DNA of 64,000 nt, taken from assembly GCA_964553325.1 (NCBI GenBank), contig CAZKKI010000082.1, positions 113,642-177,641 of the forward strand. Reading direction: 5' to 3'. Shown here piece after piece: positions 1 to 8,416 of this stretch (its first letter is position 1; the number at the start of each line of letters is the position of its first letter). A program made the translations under genes and the position numbers. The notes beneath the pieces are model-generated. The model did not search any database, was not told the origin of the DNA, and worked only from the letters and a program-made list of their open reading frames with translations. Source of the DNA: BMS3ABIN04 sp964553325 (GTDB lineage Bacteria > Bacteroidota > Ignavibacteria > Ignavibacteriales > Melioribacteraceae).

Positions 1-749
1 ATCGACGATAAAGAATACATTTTACCACCGATGTTATGCCGTTTTGTTACATGACAATCGACGCACTGCATATCTGTTCCGTCAGTACCCATATGAACAT
101 CCAATTCTTTGTTTGGGTAAAACATTGCCGATTCAAGATCGCCGTGTTTAACGTTATTACCTCCACCGCCGTAAAAATGGCAAACTCCGCAATTGGTTCG
201 CTTCGGTCTGCCGACGTTCATCGCAATTTTATTCAAATCCAGTTTCGGATCGGGTTTACCGCCTTGATTCGGTGCTTTCGCATACGTTTCGGTATTATCG
301 TGGCAAATCAAACAATCGATGTTTTTCGGATCTGTAAAGCTGAATCCTTTATCCGTCATACCATAACCAATATGGCATTTAGCACAACTTTTTTCGTTGC
401 CTTGAGTTCCTATACAGAAATTATTCATTGCATTCTTTTTACCGATGGAAACAATTCCCCTTCCTTCAATATATTCTTCGCGTTCCCAGTTCCAATGATT
501 CGACTTCATTATTTCTTTATCTGTTAAATTGTGGCACGACAAACATGCTTCCGTTACCTCTTGCGGATGTTTGAATTTCTTTTGCAATATTTCAAATTTG
601 GTATGATCAACCGATGGAATGTGTTTTTCGGAATATTTTTCTTTTAGCTTGTCAAGTAACGGCTCTTCGTAATAGCGCGTTGTTAAATTTCCGTATGCTA
701 TGAGTATCACCAAAACAATAACACCAAGCGTTCCGATAATTTTTTTCAT
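1..749 (-). CDS. Octahaem c-type cytochrome, tetrathionate reductase family (partial, C-terminus off window)
   Basis: The visible 249 codons start at ATG 749 and run off the left edge. A short N-terminal hydrophobic segment (residues 4-20) is an uncleaved anchor or signal peptide for periplasmic export. Five haem-c motifs are visible, in order CLSCH, CAKCH, CLICH, CGVCH and CVDCH, separated by short aromatic and charged spacers. The motif order and the HGDLESAM stretch before the fifth motif resemble the Shewanella OTR family, which reduces tetrathionate, nitrite or hydroxylamine in vitro; the real substrate is uncertain. A weak GAGAG lies upstream of the start. It follows a second multihaem gene on the same strand, so both probably serve periplasmic electron transfer. 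The remaining haems lie outside the window, so the family call is likely but not certain. Confidence 0.75.
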   Translation of the reverse strand, partial: MKKIIGTLGVIVLVILIAYGNLTTRYYEEPLLDKLKEKYSEKHIPSVDHTKFEILQKKFKHPQEVTEACLSCHNLTDKEIMKSNHWNWEREEYIEGRGIVSIGKKNAMNNFCIGTQGNEKSCAKCHIGYGMTDKGFSFTDPKNIDCLICHDNTETYAKAPNQGGKPDPKLDLNKIAMNVGRPKRTNCGVCHFYGGGGNNVKHGDLESAMFYPNKELDVHMGTDGTDMQCVDCHVTKRHNIGGKMYSLSS

Positions 750-1011
750 TTTTATCTCTCAAGTGAAAGTTCGTGTAAAATTATTTTAGCTCGTAAAATA
801 TTTTTCAAAAAAAATGTCAGCAACCCTTTTCAAAATCCTTGCCAAAAATTAATGGCGTTTATAATCTTTTATGGCATAAATTATTTCGTTTTTTCTTGTT
901 TTTGAGAACTTACAGTATTTTTTTCTTGATTTAGATAATCGGCAGGCTAAAAGTAGTTCAATATTAAGACCGGTTTTCCCTTTTATACTTTACAACATAA
1001 AACATCATTGG
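750..1011. other. Intergenic leader of the octahaem cytochrome gene
   Basis: This 262-bp AT-rich gap separates two same-strand cytochrome genes and presumably holds the promoter of the downstream one. It has no convincing hairpin terminator. A sigma-54-like element (TTGGCAAGGATTTTGA on the - strand, 830-846) lacks the near-invariant -12 GC and was not accepted. Confidence 0.4.
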
Positions 1012-2934
1012 TTATTCAAAATAAATTTTACAATCCGGTAACATTAACGATTTTACTTTTTCAAAATCTTCAAGCATCGCGCGTTTAATTTTTTTGTCAT
1101 TTGCATGACATGTTAAACAAGCGCCGACTGACAAAATTTTCTTTTGCTCGGAGACGGAAAAAGGTCTAACGTTTTTTCTTGTTGCATTTTTCCCTCCGGG
1201 TTTTCTCAGAAATGGAATCCAAGCATCTTCGGGCAAACCGTCAAATCCGTTTTCAGCGTATTCGGGAATGAATTGCCAGCTTCCGGCGGATGAATCTGCA
1301 TTTTCAGAAAATTTCAATGTACCCCGTCCATATCCAATTGCAAGCGGATTTAGGTGACAGGTTTCGCAATCTGCAGCTTTCTTATTTATTGTATGCGAAA
1401 AAGCGGGTGCAAATAACCGTTTGAAAATTAAATCATTTTCTTTTCCCGTGAATTTGCTCTTGTCTATCGACAAAATCATGCCGGGAATAAAAGTTACAAT
1501 TTCTTTTTCGCCGAACTTTTCTTTTACACCCAAAACGGGAAATTCTGCTAAATAGTCACCGTGGAATTCCACCCAACTGCCTTTGGTGGGTTTATTTTTT
1601 AATAAATCATATCCTTCCGTCTCAGGCTCGAACGCAGTATGGCAACCAATACACTGAGGAGCCCACGAAGTATGACACGTTCGGCAAGCAAGATTTTTAT
1701 GTACTTCCGCTTTGCATTCGAAATTAGGAGGACGAAGTTCAAGAGTATCTTTCGTCAGTTTAGTTACAAGTAGCGGTTTCCCCGAATCATTAATAAAAGT
1801 ATTGAGTAGCGCTCGATTGCTTTTACCGATTTTCAAATACTGCTTGTTGCTATCGAAACTTCCGGAGAGTTTTGCTATCTTTTTCGATTCGTAATCAAGT
1901 TCTTCTCCGCTTATTGTTTTAGGTGTCCCGAAAAAATGGCAATCGACGCAGTTTATTTGTAATTGTTGTTCTTTATGTTCATAAGATTGTCCGTCGCCCA
2001 TTAGTTCATAAGAAGTATGACAATCGATACAAGCCAAACCTTTTCGGTAATGAATATCCGGTTCAACAAACTTAAAAACTCTACCGTCTGCCAACTTGCG
2101 GTAACCGTCTTTACCTTCTATTTCCTCCGGGGTTAAATCGGTTTCGTGCCATCCTTCATAATTTGTCGATATTCTACCAGAACGACTATGGCAACCGAAA
2201 CAGTGTGTATTTGTTACTTTTATTGAAAGCGATGGATGAAATTTTAAATATACCGAATCAGCCTTTGCTTTTTTAAGAGAATCATATTTTATCAATTCCA
2301 CTAAAGCATCCGAAGAGTAATTTAAATGACAAGCATTGCACCCTCCGCCGCGGCTTAGTTCGGTTACCGGACCGAATTCTTTTTTCTCGTTTCCCAAATG
2401 ACAAGAAGCGCAAAGATTTTTCAAATGAGTTTCTGCAGGTGAATCTCCCAATTTTTCAACATGAAAATTTCCCGCCGGTTCAATTATTTCATCAAATACA
2501 AATTTATTAACGCTGACCACTCCGCTCATCGTTGACATTACGGAATTATCCACTCTTTCGGCAATACCGGGATGGCAATTAACGGTTCCGCATGTTTCTT
2601 TTGCATTTTGAAGATTGCCCGGAATTAAAATCATATTTTTGTGAGCCGCTTCTTTCTCGAGCGCAGATGGATTTCCCAAATGACAAGAAGAGCAACCGAT
2701 ATTTTTCGGATTATGACTTTCGGAAAAGCCGGTTACATTTGTATGGCAAGCGGAGCACTTTTCATTCTTAACAGTTTCGATTCTTTCCGGAATTTTCGAT
2801 TCATCCTTCTTACACGAAAAAATTATTATCGCTCCAAGCAATAAAAATAAAAGTAACCCGTTTATCTTTTGAAATTTGTTTACAATAACTTTTTTATTTT
2901 TTTTGGAAAATTTTTCGGGCATCTTCAAAATCAT
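1012..2934 (-). CDS. Multihaem c-type cytochrome lipoprotein (about 12 haem motifs)
   Basis: This 640-residue protein has a basic N-terminus, a hydrophobic stretch (27-40) and a Bacteroidetes-style lipobox ending at Cys41 (IIIFSC-KKDES), so it is probably a lipoprotein facing the periplasm or the outer surface. I count eleven CxxCH motifs (for example 60-64, 81-85, 175-179, 199-203) plus one CX4CH (CGTVNCH, 115-121), giving up to twelve haems. No catalytic fold outside the haem domain is recognisable. The start overlaps the 3' end of mobA by 41 bp, which implies co-transcription; M5 (2922) is an alternative start. The likely role is an electron conduit for anaerobic respiration. Substrate and partners cannot be told from sequence, but the downstream octahaem cytochrome is an obvious candidate partner. 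Confidence 0.8.
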   Translation of the reverse strand: MILKMPEKFSKKNKKVIVNKFQKINGLLLFLLLGAIIIFSCKKDESKIPERIETVKNEKCSACHTNVTGFSESHNPKNIGCSSCHLGNPSALEKEAAHKNMILIPGNLQNAKETCGTVNCHPGIAERVDNSVMSTMSGVVSVNKFVFDEIIEPAGNFHVEKLGDSPAETHLKNLCASCHLGNEKKEFGPVTELSRGGGCNACHLNYSSDALVELIKYDSLKKAKADSVYLKFHPSLSIKVTNTHCFGCHSRSGRISTNYEGWHETDLTPEEIEGKDGYRKLADGRVFKFVEPDIHYRKGLACIDCHTSYELMGDGQSYEHKEQQLQINCVDCHFFGTPKTISGEELDYESKKIAKLSGSFDSNKQYLKIGKSNRALLNTFINDSGKPLLVTKLTKDTLELRPPNFECKAEVHKNLACRTCHTSWAPQCIGCHTAFEPETEGYDLLKNKPTKGSWVEFHGDYLAEFPVLGVKEKFGEKEIVTFIPGMILSIDKSKFTGKENDLIFKRLFAPAFSHTINKKAADCETCHLNPLAIGYGRGTLKFSENADSSAGSWQFIPEYAENGFDGLPEDAWIPFLRKPGGKNATRKNVRPFSVSEQKKILSVGACLTCHANDKKIKRAMLEDFEKVKSLMLPDCKIYFE

Positions 2935-3517
2935 TTAAAGTATTTATGTTCATAAAAATATTTTCATTATAAAAAAACTTATCGGTTATACCAACCGCGT
3001 TAATTTTAACGGAATTTAATAAATCGAATAATCTTACATTTATTTTATGCTTTTGTTTATCGCCTTCGAAAGAAACATTTTTTAGAAGCGATTCGATTTC
3101 GGGCAAAACACTCTTGTTATAAATTCCGCATAAAGGCTGTAGTTGACCATCGGCAACGGGTAATGTTATTTCGGAATCTTTATAATTTTTCAAAAGATGT
3201 TCGATCAATTCACTATTTATAAAAGGCATGTCGATTGAAACAACAAAATTATATTCCGTGTTTGAATGGATTAATCCAGAATGAATACCGGCAAGAGGAC
3301 CATAATACGGATAAATATCCTTAAAAACTTTAACACGAAATTTTTCCAATTCTTCAGGGCGATTGGAGATGAAAATCACTTCGGGGAAAAGAGGGTTTAA
3401 CAAATCCAAAATTCTTTCGACGAATGTTTTTCCATTAATTTGAAGAAACAATTTATTTTCGCCCATACGGGAACTTTTCCCGCCGGCCAAAACAATTGCG
3501 GTAATGTTTTTATACAT
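2894..3517 (-). CDS. mobA: Molybdenum cofactor guanylyltransferase MobA
   Basis: MobA transfers GMP from GTP to molybdopterin to make the guanine dinucleotide form of the molybdenum cofactor, in the cytosol. The N-terminus carries the nucleotidyltransferase signature LAGGKSSRMGENK (10-22). SIDMPF in the middle supplies the metal-binding Asp, QPLCGIY follows, and the NINTLNDFEDA tail is typical of MobA. At 207 residues it has the usual family length. The gene overlaps the multihaem cytochrome gene downstream, but no molybdoenzyme lies in the window, so the coupling may be respiratory rather than pathway-specific. CTP- or sugar-nucleotide transferases share the first motif, but the whole pattern favours MobA. 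Confidence 0.88.
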   Translation of the reverse strand: MYKNITAIVLAGGKSSRMGENKLFLQINGKTFVERILDLLNPLFPEVIFISNRPEELEKFRVKVFKDIYPYYGPLAGIHSGLIHSNTEYNFVVSIDMPFINSELIEHLLKNYKDSEITLPVADGQLQPLCGIYNKSVLPEIESLLKNVSFEGDKQKHKINVRLFDLLNSVKINAVGITDKFFYNENIFMNINTLNDFEDARKIFQKK

Positions 3518-3619
3518 ACAAAAAAAGAGAATTATTACAGATTAAGCGCAAAATAAAAAGATACGCCGTAATAACAAAGTGAGAAAATACGGAAGTGCAT
3601 TTTACGTTCAAAAATGCGG

Positions 3620-4192
3620 TTAGCGAATTATACCAATACTTAGCCCTTCCCCGTACATTTGATCTTTTACTTTTCGAACACTTTCCTTAAACAAGGCGCC
3701 GTTTGAAATAATGTTCTTTAATTCTTCTTCGGTAAATTTCCCAGTTTGCTCCAGAGTTTTGTATAATTCGTTCATATAACCGCGAATAATATAAAAATTT
3801 CCTAACTCGAAATAATTATTAATAACACTCATAAACTCGATAGCGTCAACCGCATTAAGCTTTCCTGTAATTTCTTCTTTGACCACAACAAAACTCCAGA
3901 GTACTTTTTTCTCCAAATAAAGCGCATAGTAAATTTCGCTTAACGGAAAACCTTCGTTAATTCTTTCGATACCAACCTGTTGGAAATATTGAGCCGCGTC
4001 GTCATTCGAGGCGCCGGTTTGAAGCCAATGCAATAAATTTTCGAAAAGCAATTTCCCCTTTGCCCGTAAATCTTCGGCCGAAAGTGCACGGTAAGTTTCC
4101 AAATATTCACATTTTTTTACTTCTTGTTCCCAAGATTCGCTTAGTTTGTCGATGTTTTCTTCAACTATTGCGATTAAGCTCTCATAAACCAT
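3620..4192 (-). CDS. RsbRD N-terminal-domain-like protein
   Basis: This 190-residue, wholly helical-looking cytosolic protein has no signal peptide. It starts behind a strong AAAGGAGGT ribosome site. The segment around residues 75-100 (GIERINEGFPLSEIYYALYL) resembles the RsbRD_N domain (RsbT co-antagonist), a non-haem globin-like sensor fold found alone or on histidine kinases. No STAS, kinase or output domain follows, so it would act as a stand-alone sensor or partner protein. It is separated by about 100 bp from mobA and reads toward it. The domain call is tentative and the signal it senses is unknown. Confidence 0.5.
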   Translation of the reverse strand: MVYESLIAIVEENIDKLSESWEQEVKKCEYLETYRALSAEDLRAKGKLLFENLLHWLQTGASNDDAAQYFQQVGIERINEGFPLSEIYYALYLEKKVLWSFVVVKEEITGKLNAVDAIEFMSVINNYFELGNFYIIRGYMNELYKTLEQTGKFTEEELKNIISNGALFKESVRKVKDQMYGEGLSIGIIR

Positions 4193-4270
4193 AACACCTC
4201 CTTTTTAATCCTACAAAAAGATACTTTTTTCTCTTGATTAATTCAATAGATTTATAATTCTATATACAAA

Positions 4271-4371
4271 AAACATTCGGAAGAAAAAGTATGTTCCAAT
4301 TCGGATAAAAAATTCTTTTTATTTTCCACGCAAAATAGTATTTTAGAAAAAAACATTTTTGCCGAATGTTT
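4271..4371. repeat. Long-range inverted repeat bracketing the leader of the CX3C small protein
   Basis: A perfect 10-bp inverted repeat, AAACATTCGG at 4271-4280 and CCGAATGTTT at 4362-4371, brackets 81 bp of AT-rich leader. The right arm contains the ATG (4366) of the following gene. It could be a paired operator or an mRNA fold that hides the start codon. A partial extra copy, AATTCGG, lies near 4298-4304. Confidence 0.4.
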
Positions 4372-4743
4372 AAGAAAATTTTCTCCATATCATTCATATT
4401 TTTATACACGTTTATTATCGGCGCAAATACCGTTGCGTTTATTTATTTTAAAATTAACCAACATTATATCGCAAAAAACCTTTGTATCCAAAAGGATGAT
4501 TTGGACAACTTGTGTTTGGGAAGTTGCTATCTAAAAGCTATTCAAAAAAGACTGCAAGAAAACGAAGACAAATCAGAGGGCACACAGGCCCACAATGTTA
4601 AACCTCCAGTACAATTTGAAACAACGCTGAACAAAGAGTTTGATTTAAATGCAAAGTTAAAACACGAAAATAAACTGGAAACGTATAACGATACCCCCCT
4701 CGAGAGATCTGTTGAACCTCTCACTCCTCCGCCGAAAGTATAA
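4366..4743 (+). CDS. Small membrane-anchored CX3C protein upstream of a copper-type TonB receptor
   Basis: This 125-residue protein has one N-terminal membrane segment (about 5-30) followed by a soluble tail. Cys40, Cys50 and Cys54 form KNLC-(9)-CLGSC. The CX3C pair resembles copper-binding motifs, and similar small proteins with CNGKCYLKK-like segments occur in Bacteroidetes beside copper TonB receptors; I recall that pattern but could not search it. The C-terminal half is polar and ends in a Pro-rich PLTPPPKV. There is no clear Shine-Dalgarno, and the start codon lies in an inverted repeat. The receptor gene follows 137 bp downstream on the same strand, which supports a role in copper handling. 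Function is inferred. Confidence 0.65.
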   Translation: MFKKIFSISFIFLYTFIIGANTVAFIYFKINQHYIAKNLCIQKDDLDNLCLGSCYLKAIQKRLQENEDKSEGTQAHNVKPPVQFETTLNKEFDLNAKLKHENKLETYNDTPLERSVEPLTPPPKV

Positions 4744-4880
4744 TTTAAATCCGTTTGCAATCGATATTTTTCAAAACCACAAGGGAAGTTACGCACTAAG
4801 CAAAATTATTGCATGCGGATTTACTTATTACTTATATTACATAAACTAAAACTATCTGATTTTTTAATTTCGGAGGAGTA

Positions 4881-6755
4881 ATGAAGAATAAATTTATTTA
4901 CTTTATTACGTTAGGATTGCTTGCCGTTTTCAATGTTGTAACAATGGCTCAAAAAGACAGTGTAGTTATTTACTGGCTCAGTCCCGTGGAAGTTACGGCA
5001 AAGCAACAGCTCGTCGGTGATAAAGATATTCCGATAGAAAAAGAAAACCTATCGAAAATTTTAGATAAAAACGGGTTTACATTAATTAGAAAAGGCGTGT
5101 TTTTTGCTCAGGATATATTTGTTGACGGTTTCAAACGAAGCGACATCAACGTAGTAATCGACGGCGAAAGATATCACAGCGCATGCCCCAACAGAATGGA
5201 TTCGCCTTTAACAAGAATTAACACAAGCGAACTCCAATCAATAACATTGCAAAAAACTTCGGCCGCATTGCAAGCCGGTTTAGCGGGAATGGTTCAATTT
5301 AAACGGTCTTTTCCCGCGGAATCCCTTAAACTTAAATCCGGTTTTTCAAAATCTTTCGGTTCTTTAAATAGCTACGATGCAACGGTATCGATTGAAAAAT
5401 CCCATCATCGTTTGAATCTTCGTTATGCTACGGGAAAACCCTACGAAAACGGCGATGGAAAATCGTTCAGTGAACTTTATCCTTACAAAGACGATTTCGA
5501 TTATAAACTTGCAGAGGGTTCGTTTTACGGCGGGTTCGGTAATTGGAAGTACACCGCTTCTTTTACTTATACCGAAGACGTGTCGTTCCCTTACTTATTG
5601 ATGGACGAAAGATTAAATCGCGTTTTTAACGGCTCCGTAAGTTATAAAAACAACAAAATTTATTTTAACTATACGCGCCATATCATGGATAACGGTCTTA
5701 GAAAAAGTCCGAACAACATGTTCATGGAAACAGATGCAAAAAATTTAACAATCGGGGCGGTTGGTTCGAATTACGAAATTTTCTACAGAAACTGGAACGA
5801 TGATAATTATCTTACTGTTCCGGGCAAATTCCTTATTAAGAATCATCTTATACCCGATGTTTCTTACATTGCCGCTTCTGGTTTTCATCAACTCAGCTTA
5901 GGCGAATTAAATTTATCCGCCAAACTCGGTTTGGTTTACGAAAGCATTGGAGACAAAGACCGGATGGACTTTTACAAGGCAATTTATCCGGATGCAAAGG
6001 ATTCGAGATTTTTTGTTACGTTTTCAACCGCTGTAAATTACATGAAAGCATTTTCAAATAAAGCAGCAGGCGGAATCATTTTGGAAGCCGCTTCCGATGC
6101 GCCGGATATAGAAACTTTATACATTTCAGTAAAAAAACCTGCTATGAAACCGCAATGGAGCGGCAATCCGGATTTGAATCAACCAGTAAGAGCTACCTTG
6201 AGAGCAATGTTAAATTATGATTTTTTAAGTTTGGAGCTATACGGCACGAGAGTGTGGAACTATATAAATCTAACTTCCATCACAACCCCATCGTTAAAAT
6301 ACTTAACGTATAAAAATATTGATGCGTATATGTTCGGGGTAAACGCTTCGATTTCGTGGAAATATATCAACAGTGATTTAAGCTATATTTACGCTGAAAA
6401 TACAACTACAAGTCAGCCGTTGTCCGAAATTCCACCGTTACGAATTTCTACAACCGTTACTACTCCCGCATACCACGGAATTTCGGGATTTGTACGCCAC
6501 ACTTATAACGACGCACAAACGAGAATTGACGAGAACCTAAACGAATCTCCCACACCCCAATGGAACAGATTCGATATGGGACTTTCATTCAATTACAAAT
6601 ATTTAACTTTTACTTTTTCCGTCGACAATCTGACTAACGCAAATTATTATCAACATTTATCCTATGCAAGAGATCCTTTTTCTTCAAAAACGAAAGTATT
6701 TGAACCCGGTAGGATTTTCAGATTAAATGTAAGAGTTAATAAATTATTTAATTAA
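4881..6755 (+). CDS. TonB-dependent outer-membrane receptor, copper (OprC/NosA) type
   Basis: The 624-residue protein has a signal peptide (1-23, ending TMAQ), a plug domain (about 45-150) and a beta-barrel to the C-terminus. The plug carries YHSACPNRMDSP, in which Cys102 and Met106 form CxxxM. The early barrel carries RHIMD, in which His267 and Met269 form HxM. In Pseudomonas OprC these two motifs together bind copper, and ACPNRMD is characteristic of the OprC/NosA branch. The protein should therefore import copper across the outer membrane with TonB energy. It follows the small CX3C protein and starts behind GGAGGAG. A hairpin at 6761-6784 ends the unit. A cobalamin or siderophore role is less likely because those receptors lack this motif pair. 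Confidence 0.85.
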   Translation: MKNKFIYFITLGLLAVFNVVTMAQKDSVVIYWLSPVEVTAKQQLVGDKDIPIEKENLSKILDKNGFTLIRKGVFFAQDIFVDGFKRSDINVVIDGERYHSACPNRMDSPLTRINTSELQSITLQKTSAALQAGLAGMVQFKRSFPAESLKLKSGFSKSFGSLNSYDATVSIEKSHHRLNLRYATGKPYENGDGKSFSELYPYKDDFDYKLAEGSFYGGFGNWKYTASFTYTEDVSFPYLLMDERLNRVFNGSVSYKNNKIYFNYTRHIMDNGLRKSPNNMFMETDAKNLTIGAVGSNYEIFYRNWNDDNYLTVPGKFLIKNHLIPDVSYIAASGFHQLSLGELNLSAKLGLVYESIGDKDRMDFYKAIYPDAKDSRFFVTFSTAVNYMKAFSNKAAGGIILEAASDAPDIETLYISVKKPAMKPQWSGNPDLNQPVRATLRAMLNYDFLSLELYGTRVWNYINLTSITTPSLKYLTYKNIDAYMFGVNASISWKYINSDLSYIYAENTTTSQPLSEIPPLRISTTVTTPAYHGISGFVRHTYNDAQTRIDENLNESPTPQWNRFDMGLSFNYKYLTFTFSVDNLTNANYYQHLSYARDPFSSKTKVFEPGRIFRLNVRVNKLFN

Positions 6756-6784
6756 AAAAAGCGGAAGCAAAGGCTTCCGCTTTT
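6754..6784. terminator. Bidirectional intrinsic terminator
   Basis: The perfect 8-bp stem GCGGAAGC / GCTTCCGC (6761-6768 and 6773-6780) has a 4-nt loop and is flanked by seven A and four T. It sits between the convergent receptor and transporter genes and can serve both. Confidence 0.85.
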
Positions 6785-6795
6785 ACAACTTTTTC

Positions 6796-8310
6796 TCAGC
6801 TATCCAGATTAAGCTTCTCAATTTCAAATTGAAGCTCTTCTGTGTTCTTATTAATAATGCTATTTGCCGAAGTATTGGTATTTTGTGCTCCCACCCTAAC
6901 CAAAAACCGGAAAAACATAATAAGAGCAACTAAGAAAAGAAATGCAATAATTACTTGAACAGTATGGTTATCGGAAAAAAATTGAGGCCAGTAGTATGTT
7001 TCCACCATAACGGTATTTTTTAAGAAAGCTTTATGAGCATCGTAAAACAGCGTGAAAGGTAAATAACCGATTGCAAATCCCATAAAACCTACCCAAGTAT
7101 TCAAGTAGCCCATACCGAGGCGCATGTAAGACCGAATTTCACAGCCGATCAATAAAACCGCACCGGCACCTAACAAAAATCCGCCAATCGGTACACCTGC
7201 GGTTAATTGATATTTGACCGAACCGCTAAACCCGTGTTTATAACCTAACAATCCCCAAAAAACCAGAATACCGAAAAGCGTAATAATCCAAGCTGCGGTT
7301 ACACCTTGCAAAGGTAATAAACCTTTAAATAGTGTTCTTGTAATCCTCGGCAAACCCCATTTTGCAAACTTCGATTCGTCTTTTTTAATCATACCGGCAG
7401 CTTCGGCAGATACGAGAGCGCATTCGGTACCGAAACCGGATTTTGCCATTCCGAATCCCGCAATGATTCCCGCAATCAAAGTAACCAAAACATATCCGAC
7501 GCCTTCATGTGCAAGACTTTTGTTATGAGGAATTATTTTGTCGCCTTTTACATGATTAAAATATTCCGGTGAAAATAAGCCTCCGTAAACAGCAACACCG
7601 AAAAAGAGCACAAGGAATGCCAAACCGATCCAGAAAATCGGTCGTTTTTTAGGTTTGTAATCAGGGTCATAATTCGGAGCTTCTTCTTTATCGCCTCTTT
7701 CGTATGCGGCTTTAGAATACGAAAGAGTATTTTGATGTTTGAAATTCGAAGCCAATCCGATTTTTCCCATAAGGAAAAACGCGGCCAGTCCGCCAATCGA
7801 CATAAAAACCAAAGCGACCAATGAGTGGACGCTCATCATCGGAACACCACCGAGAAGATGATTAAGCGTACAACCACCGGCCAAACGCGTTCCATAACTA
7901 AAAAGAATACCGCCGATAAAGGAAACGATTAACATTTTTTTGGAATATTTAACCCACGTTCTCGAATCTTTTTCGGCTTTTGTCGCCAGCCATCCGCCAA
8001 CCATCATTCCGAAAATTATCCAACCGATTCCCGGTACAAAAGCTCCGCCGCCGTTAATTAATTCACCACCGACCTCTTTAACATGTCCGTAAATTTGGGG
8101 ATCGGAAAAACCGAAAGTATGAGCGAGCCATACTTCAACTCCCCTGAACATTTTACCGAGATCCGTTGTAACCGTCATCGGCTTTACTTTCGGTACTTTT
8201 CCCGCGCTCCATTTCGGAATCATTGTTCCGATCATGTAAATGATTTGTGCAATACCGAAAGCAACGCCAGCCCAGATAAAGGACCATTGCTTTGTAAAGT
8301 ATTTTTTCAT
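6796..8310 (-). CDS. YeeE/YedE family sulfur-compound (thiosulfate-type) transporter
   Basis: This 504-residue polytopic inner-membrane protein contains two fused YeeE/YedE halves. Conserved cysteines lie in AGGCTLNH (Cys147), GFGTECALVSAEA and LIGCEIRSYMRLG; in the thiosulfate transporter TsuA such cysteines line the substrate path. The expected function is uptake of thiosulfate or another reduced sulfur species, though sulfur trafficking to or from a TusA-like partner is possible. No TusA or rhodanese gene is adjacent. The start follows GGGAGGTAAGG. The LysR gene immediately upstream and an operator-like inverted repeat 86-106 bp before the start suggest dedicated regulation. The C-terminal 40 residues are an extra hydrophilic tail. 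Confidence 0.82.
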   Translation of the reverse strand: MKKYFTKQWSFIWAGVAFGIAQIIYMIGTMIPKWSAGKVPKVKPMTVTTDLGKMFRGVEVWLAHTFGFSDPQIYGHVKEVGGELINGGGAFVPGIGWIIFGMMVGGWLATKAEKDSRTWVKYSKKMLIVSFIGGILFSYGTRLAGGCTLNHLLGGVPMMSVHSLVALVFMSIGGLAAFFLMGKIGLASNFKHQNTLSYSKAAYERGDKEEAPNYDPDYKPKKRPIFWIGLAFLVLFFGVAVYGGLFSPEYFNHVKGDKIIPHNKSLAHEGVGYVLVTLIAGIIAGFGMAKSGFGTECALVSAEAAGMIKKDESKFAKWGLPRITRTLFKGLLPLQGVTAAWIITLFGILVFWGLLGYKHGFSGSVKYQLTAGVPIGGFLLGAGAVLLIGCEIRSYMRLGMGYLNTWVGFMGFAIGYLPFTLFYDAHKAFLKNTVMVETYYWPQFFSDNHTVQVIIAFLFLVALIMFFRFLVRVGAQNTNTSANSIINKNTEELQFEIEKLNLDS

Positions 8311-8395
8311 AACCTTACCTCCCGTTAGATTTTAGAAGAAGTATTATGAAAGTTATGCAGGTTAATTAGGAAGGTAAAATTCAAAATTATTATAT

Positions 8396-8416
8396 ATTAT
8401 AACTTTTAGTTATAAT
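8396..8416. promoter_or_regulatory. Putative LysR operator 1 (upstream of the transporter)
   Basis: A perfect inverted repeat, ATTATAACT-TTT-AGTTATAAT, lies 86-106 bp upstream of the transporter start and overlaps the lysR stop codon. A second, imperfect copy of the same pattern lies just before lysR itself (9315-9335). The size and spacing suit a LysR-type regulator. Confidence 0.6.

Noticed and set aside
36..527. A 163-codon open frame on the + strand at the left edge
   Set aside because: It lies fully opposite the octahaem cytochrome, whose five CxxCH motifs prove the - strand is coding; the + frame has no domain or ribosome site.
830..846. Sigma-54-like element TTGGCAAGGATTTTGA before the octahaem cytochrome
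   Set aside because: The -12 position is GA instead of the near-invariant GC, so it was not called a promoter.
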